From Halalkalibacter oceani (GTDB lineage Bacteria; Bacillota; Bacilli; Bacillales; Bacillaceae_D), in contig NZ_JAMBOS010000020.1 in NCBI RefSeq assembly GCF_023715705.1, positions 1 through 64,000 of the forward strand: 64,000 nt of DNA. Reading direction: 5' to 3'. Below, in pieces: positions 62,134-64,000 of this stretch. A program made the position numbers and the translations under genes. Under the pieces are notes generated by a model. It saw only the letters and a program-made list of their open reading frames with translations, had not been told where the DNA came from and made no database searches. Position 1 is the stretch's first letter, and each line of letters starts with the position of its first letter.

Positions 62134-63218
62134 CAGTCATCTTCAGGATCTTTGATTTTGACTTCATTTTCTAATTTGTGGTAGTTGAAGAAGCTGTCGA
62201 CAAGCTGGTCGAGATGTTCAAGCTGCTCTTGGTATTCAATCATTTGCGAGACGATTGGCAGCAGCTGGAGCCACTGCTCATGTGTGGTGCAGTCCTGTTC
62301 CCGCAATTCAATAAAGCAGGAGACGAGCTGTTCCTTGCCGCTGTTCATCCGTTCGGTCAATTCCTCCGGATGGTGCGAATGAACTTTCCCGACATAGCGC
62401 AGTAAAATCAAGTCATGATAGGCGGTTAAATAGTCGAGCTGTTTTTCAAATTTCTTTTGGATCTTGTCGGAAGTATGATTCAATGCTTCCGCCCGCCGTT
62501 CGAGGTTTTTCAGCACACTGAATGCTTTTTTTGTCGTGACGAGCATTTGGCGGAATAAGACAACTTTACGTGCTTTGCCGTATTTGTTCCGCTGAAAATA
62601 ATTGCGCTCTTCCTTATATAAAAGATACAGGTTTTCGATTTTAATCATGCTCTCTTCCAGGCGGCCCAAGTCTTTTTTCAGCGCGCGCGGGTCAGCGTCG
62701 TTGCGAATAAAAAGCATCGTCCACTGGTTGATGTCTTCCGTCGCCTTTTGCAGCTTGTGATAGAGCTTCGTTTCATAGCGCGGTGGAACGAAGACGAGAT
62801 TGACAATAAAGGCGGAAATCACTCCGAGCAAAATTAAGAAAAAGCGGCCGGTAGAAAACTCGATAAAGTTATCGGCCGGGCTCTCCATCACGATGATAAC
62901 GGTAATAATCGCCAATGGAATCGTTGAAGACTCGAGCTTCACTTTTAAAATGATCGCGATCGCGATGACGACGACGATTCCGATAACGAACGGCTCATGG
63001 CCAAAGGTCATGACGAAAATAACGCCTAGAACCGCACCGATCAGGTTGGCTTGCACTTGATCCAAAATCGTTTGAAATGTGCGGTAAATAGATGGCTGAA
63101 CAGCGAATGCGGCAGCGAGGGCGGCGAAAACCGGCGGCTCAAGCCCGAGCCATATCGCTAAATACAGGGAAATCATAATGGCAAGACCCGTTTTAAAAAT
63201 ACGAGCTCCAAGTTTCAT
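62133..63218 (-). CDS. ygaE: YgaE, aromatic acid exporter-like membrane protein (FUSC/ArAE family)
   Basis: 361-residue protein with four to six N-terminal membrane segments (residues about 8-155; FAALAAAFAVQPSIYRTFQTILDQVQANLIGAVLG is the family signature) and a long soluble, coiled-coil-like C-terminal half. YgaE/DUF939 proteins resemble one half of an aromatic-acid exporter; transport has not been shown. ATG at 63218. Same place as in B. subtilis. Confidence 0.88.
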   Translation of the reverse strand: MKLGARIFKTGLAIMISLYLAIWLGLEPPVFAALAAAFAVQPSIYRTFQTILDQVQANLIGAVLGVIFVMTFGHEPFVIGIVVVIAIAIILKVKLESSTIPLAIITVIIVMESPADNFIEFSTGRFFLILLGVISAFIVNLVFVPPRYETKLYHKLQKATEDINQWTMLFIRNDADPRALKKDLGRLEESMIKIENLYLLYKEERNYFQRNKYGKARKVVLFRQMLVTTKKAFSVLKNLERRAEALNHTSDKIQKKFEKQLDYLTAYHDLILLRYVGKVHSHHPEELTERMNSGKEQLVSCFIELREQDCTTHEQWLQLLPIVSQMIEYQEQLEHLDQLVDSFFNYHKLENEVKIKDPEDD

Positions 63219-63537
63219 ATAAAAATGATGTCCTTTCTTGTTTTCCGTTTAGTTTCTCTTACATCTAGTATTGCAATTATCATTACTCAATACCCTTCAT
63301 AAAAGATTACCGAACGTAATATACAATATCTGCCGGAAAGCGGCAAGTGATTTTTTTCAGAAAGATGAAAAGAGGTCTTTTTGAGGAAGCTGCTGAAAAA
63401 GGACGATTTTCACTTTTTCAGCAGCTTTTTAGTATTGATTTTGAAAAACTTTTGGAGGAACGAAATGACTGAGAAGCTGTCCCGAAAAGTGGAAATCGAC
63501 CCGAGGACAACTCCTAAAGCAGCAGGTGGACGCCTGC
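63219..63537. other. Intergenic region between gsaB and ygaE
   Basis: Contains the hairpin at 63387-63431 and a decayed copy of the recurrent hairpin (GAAGCTGTCCCGAAAAGTGG near 63470). A short plus-strand frame from 63464 with a good GGAGG runs through the decayed hairpin into the gsaB 3' end and is probably not a gene. Confidence 0.5.
63387..63431. terminator. Hairpin with T-run
   Basis: AAGCTGCTGAAAAA and TTTTTCAGCAGCTT form a 14-bp stem followed by TTTA on the plus strand. Probably ends the gsaB transcript. Confidence 0.65.
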
Positions 63538-64000
63538 TTATTTCATCGCTGCGAATGCTTGATCGACCGCGTTTAATGTTTGCCTGATATCATCTTCCGT
63601 GTGGGCGATCGTCAGGAACCACGCTTCGAATTTCGACGGCGCGATATGAACACCACGTTTTAGCAGCTCCTTGAAAAAGATGCCGAACTTCCCGCTGTCG
63701 GTTTTTTCAGCCTGCTCATAATTTGTGATCCGCTCGGCACCGAAATAAATCGTCAGTGCCCCTTTCAGACGGTTGACGGTGACGATTTGCTGATGCTTCT
63801 CGGCAAGAGCCAGCATTCCTTCCTCAAGCATGGCTCCCAGCTGATCGAGCCGCTCATACAGCCCGCCCTCCTGCAATACCTCAAGGCAGGCGATTCCGGC
63901 ACTCATGGAAGCAGGATTACCGGCCATTGTCCCGGCCTGATAGGCTGGTCCGAGCGGAGCGACCTTTTCCATAATGTCAACCCGGCCGCCATAGGCGCCG
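63538..64000 (-). CDS. gsaB: Glutamate-1-semialdehyde 2,1-aminomutase (GsaB/HemL2), C-terminal part
   Basis: About 154 residues of the C-terminal end; the gene runs off the window, so the PLP lysine and N-terminus are not seen. The visible part continues from [22 protein letters not shown], then [17 protein letters not shown], and ends near the [19 protein letters not shown] segment, all typical of glutamate-1-semialdehyde aminomutase, which makes 5-aminolevulinate for haem. The gene next to ygaE in B. subtilis is gsaB, the second paralogue, not the hem-operon hemL. Confidence 0.9.
   Translation of the reverse strand, partial: GAYGGRVDIMEKVAPLGPAYQAGTMAGNPASMSAGIACLEVLQEGGLYERLDQLGAMLEEGMLALAEKHQQIVTVNRLKGALTIYFGAERITNYEQAEKTDSGKFGIFFKELLKRGVHIAPSKFEAWFLTIAHTEDDIRQTLNAVDQAFAAMK

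Noticed and set aside
63464-63587. Short plus-strand frame with a good GGAGG site
   Set aside because: It passes through a decayed copy of the recurrent hairpin and into the antisense of gsaB; a chance site is more likely.

Overview
The window looks like chromosomal DNA from an endospore-forming, salt- or alkali-tolerant member of the Bacillaceae. Evidence: spore genes (gamma-type SASP, SspK, a GerA-type receptor operon), an ectABC ectoine operon, AAGGAGG-type ribosome binding sites, and the gene order yfhE-yfhF-recX-yfhH-sspK-yfhJ-yfhP-mutY and yfhS(?)-fabL-sspE-ntdP-ygaD-ygaE-gsaB, which matches one continuous stretch of the Bacillus subtilis chromosome. I cannot name the species. No rRNA, tRNA, transposase or cas gene was seen.

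Layout. (1) 0.1-12.9 kb: a C-P lyase (phn) locus for phosphonate use: a PHP-type cyclic phosphodiesterase, a hexapeptide acyltransferase and a PhnF-like repressor, then phnGHIJKML and the transporter phnDCEE. A clear PhoP (Pho) box of four 11-bp-spaced hexamers precedes the first gene. (2) 13.0-18.8 kb: an FMN-binding protein, a lipase-like hydrolase, an aldo/keto reductase, and a tartrate/D-malate dehydrogenase with a fluoroacetate-dehalogenase-like enzyme, divergent from a LysR regulator. (3) 18.9-19.4 kb: a short type I-C-like CRISPR array with a leader but no cas genes. (4) 19.4-23.2 kb: a YueD-like reductase and ectABC. (5) 23.4-30.1 kb: the conserved yfhE-mutY backbone.

(6) 30.1-58.0 kb: about 28 kb lying between mutY and fabL, which are close together in B. 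subtilis. It holds a small inverted-repeat element; a glyoxylate operon (aminotransferase, PrpR-type sigma-54 activator, GlcD, GlcF, malate synthase G, malic enzyme, FAH-family enzyme); an orphan TctC-type binding protein; a LacI-controlled cluster (tandem-fused beta-hydroxyacid dehydrogenase, DctPQM TRAP transporter, aldehyde dehydrogenase, YkwC-like dehydrogenase); and a gerA-type operon with a small fourth subunit. Two sigma-54 promoters, before the aminotransferase and before the tctC gene, share an upstream palindrome GTTTC-N5-GAAAC, so one activator probably drives both. Together GlcDF, malate synthase and malic enzyme would oxidise glycolate or glyoxylate through malate and pyruvate (dicarboxylic acid cycle). 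(7) 58.0-64.0 kb: backbone again, ending inside gsaB.

Recurring feature: at least ten intergenic hairpins share the stem core CAAAAGG...CCTTTTG. The most unusual items are the sigma-54 regulon, the 613-residue tandem dehydrogenase fusion, the cas-less array, and apparent non-AUG starts for ectA (ATT) and the YgaD-like exporter (CTG).
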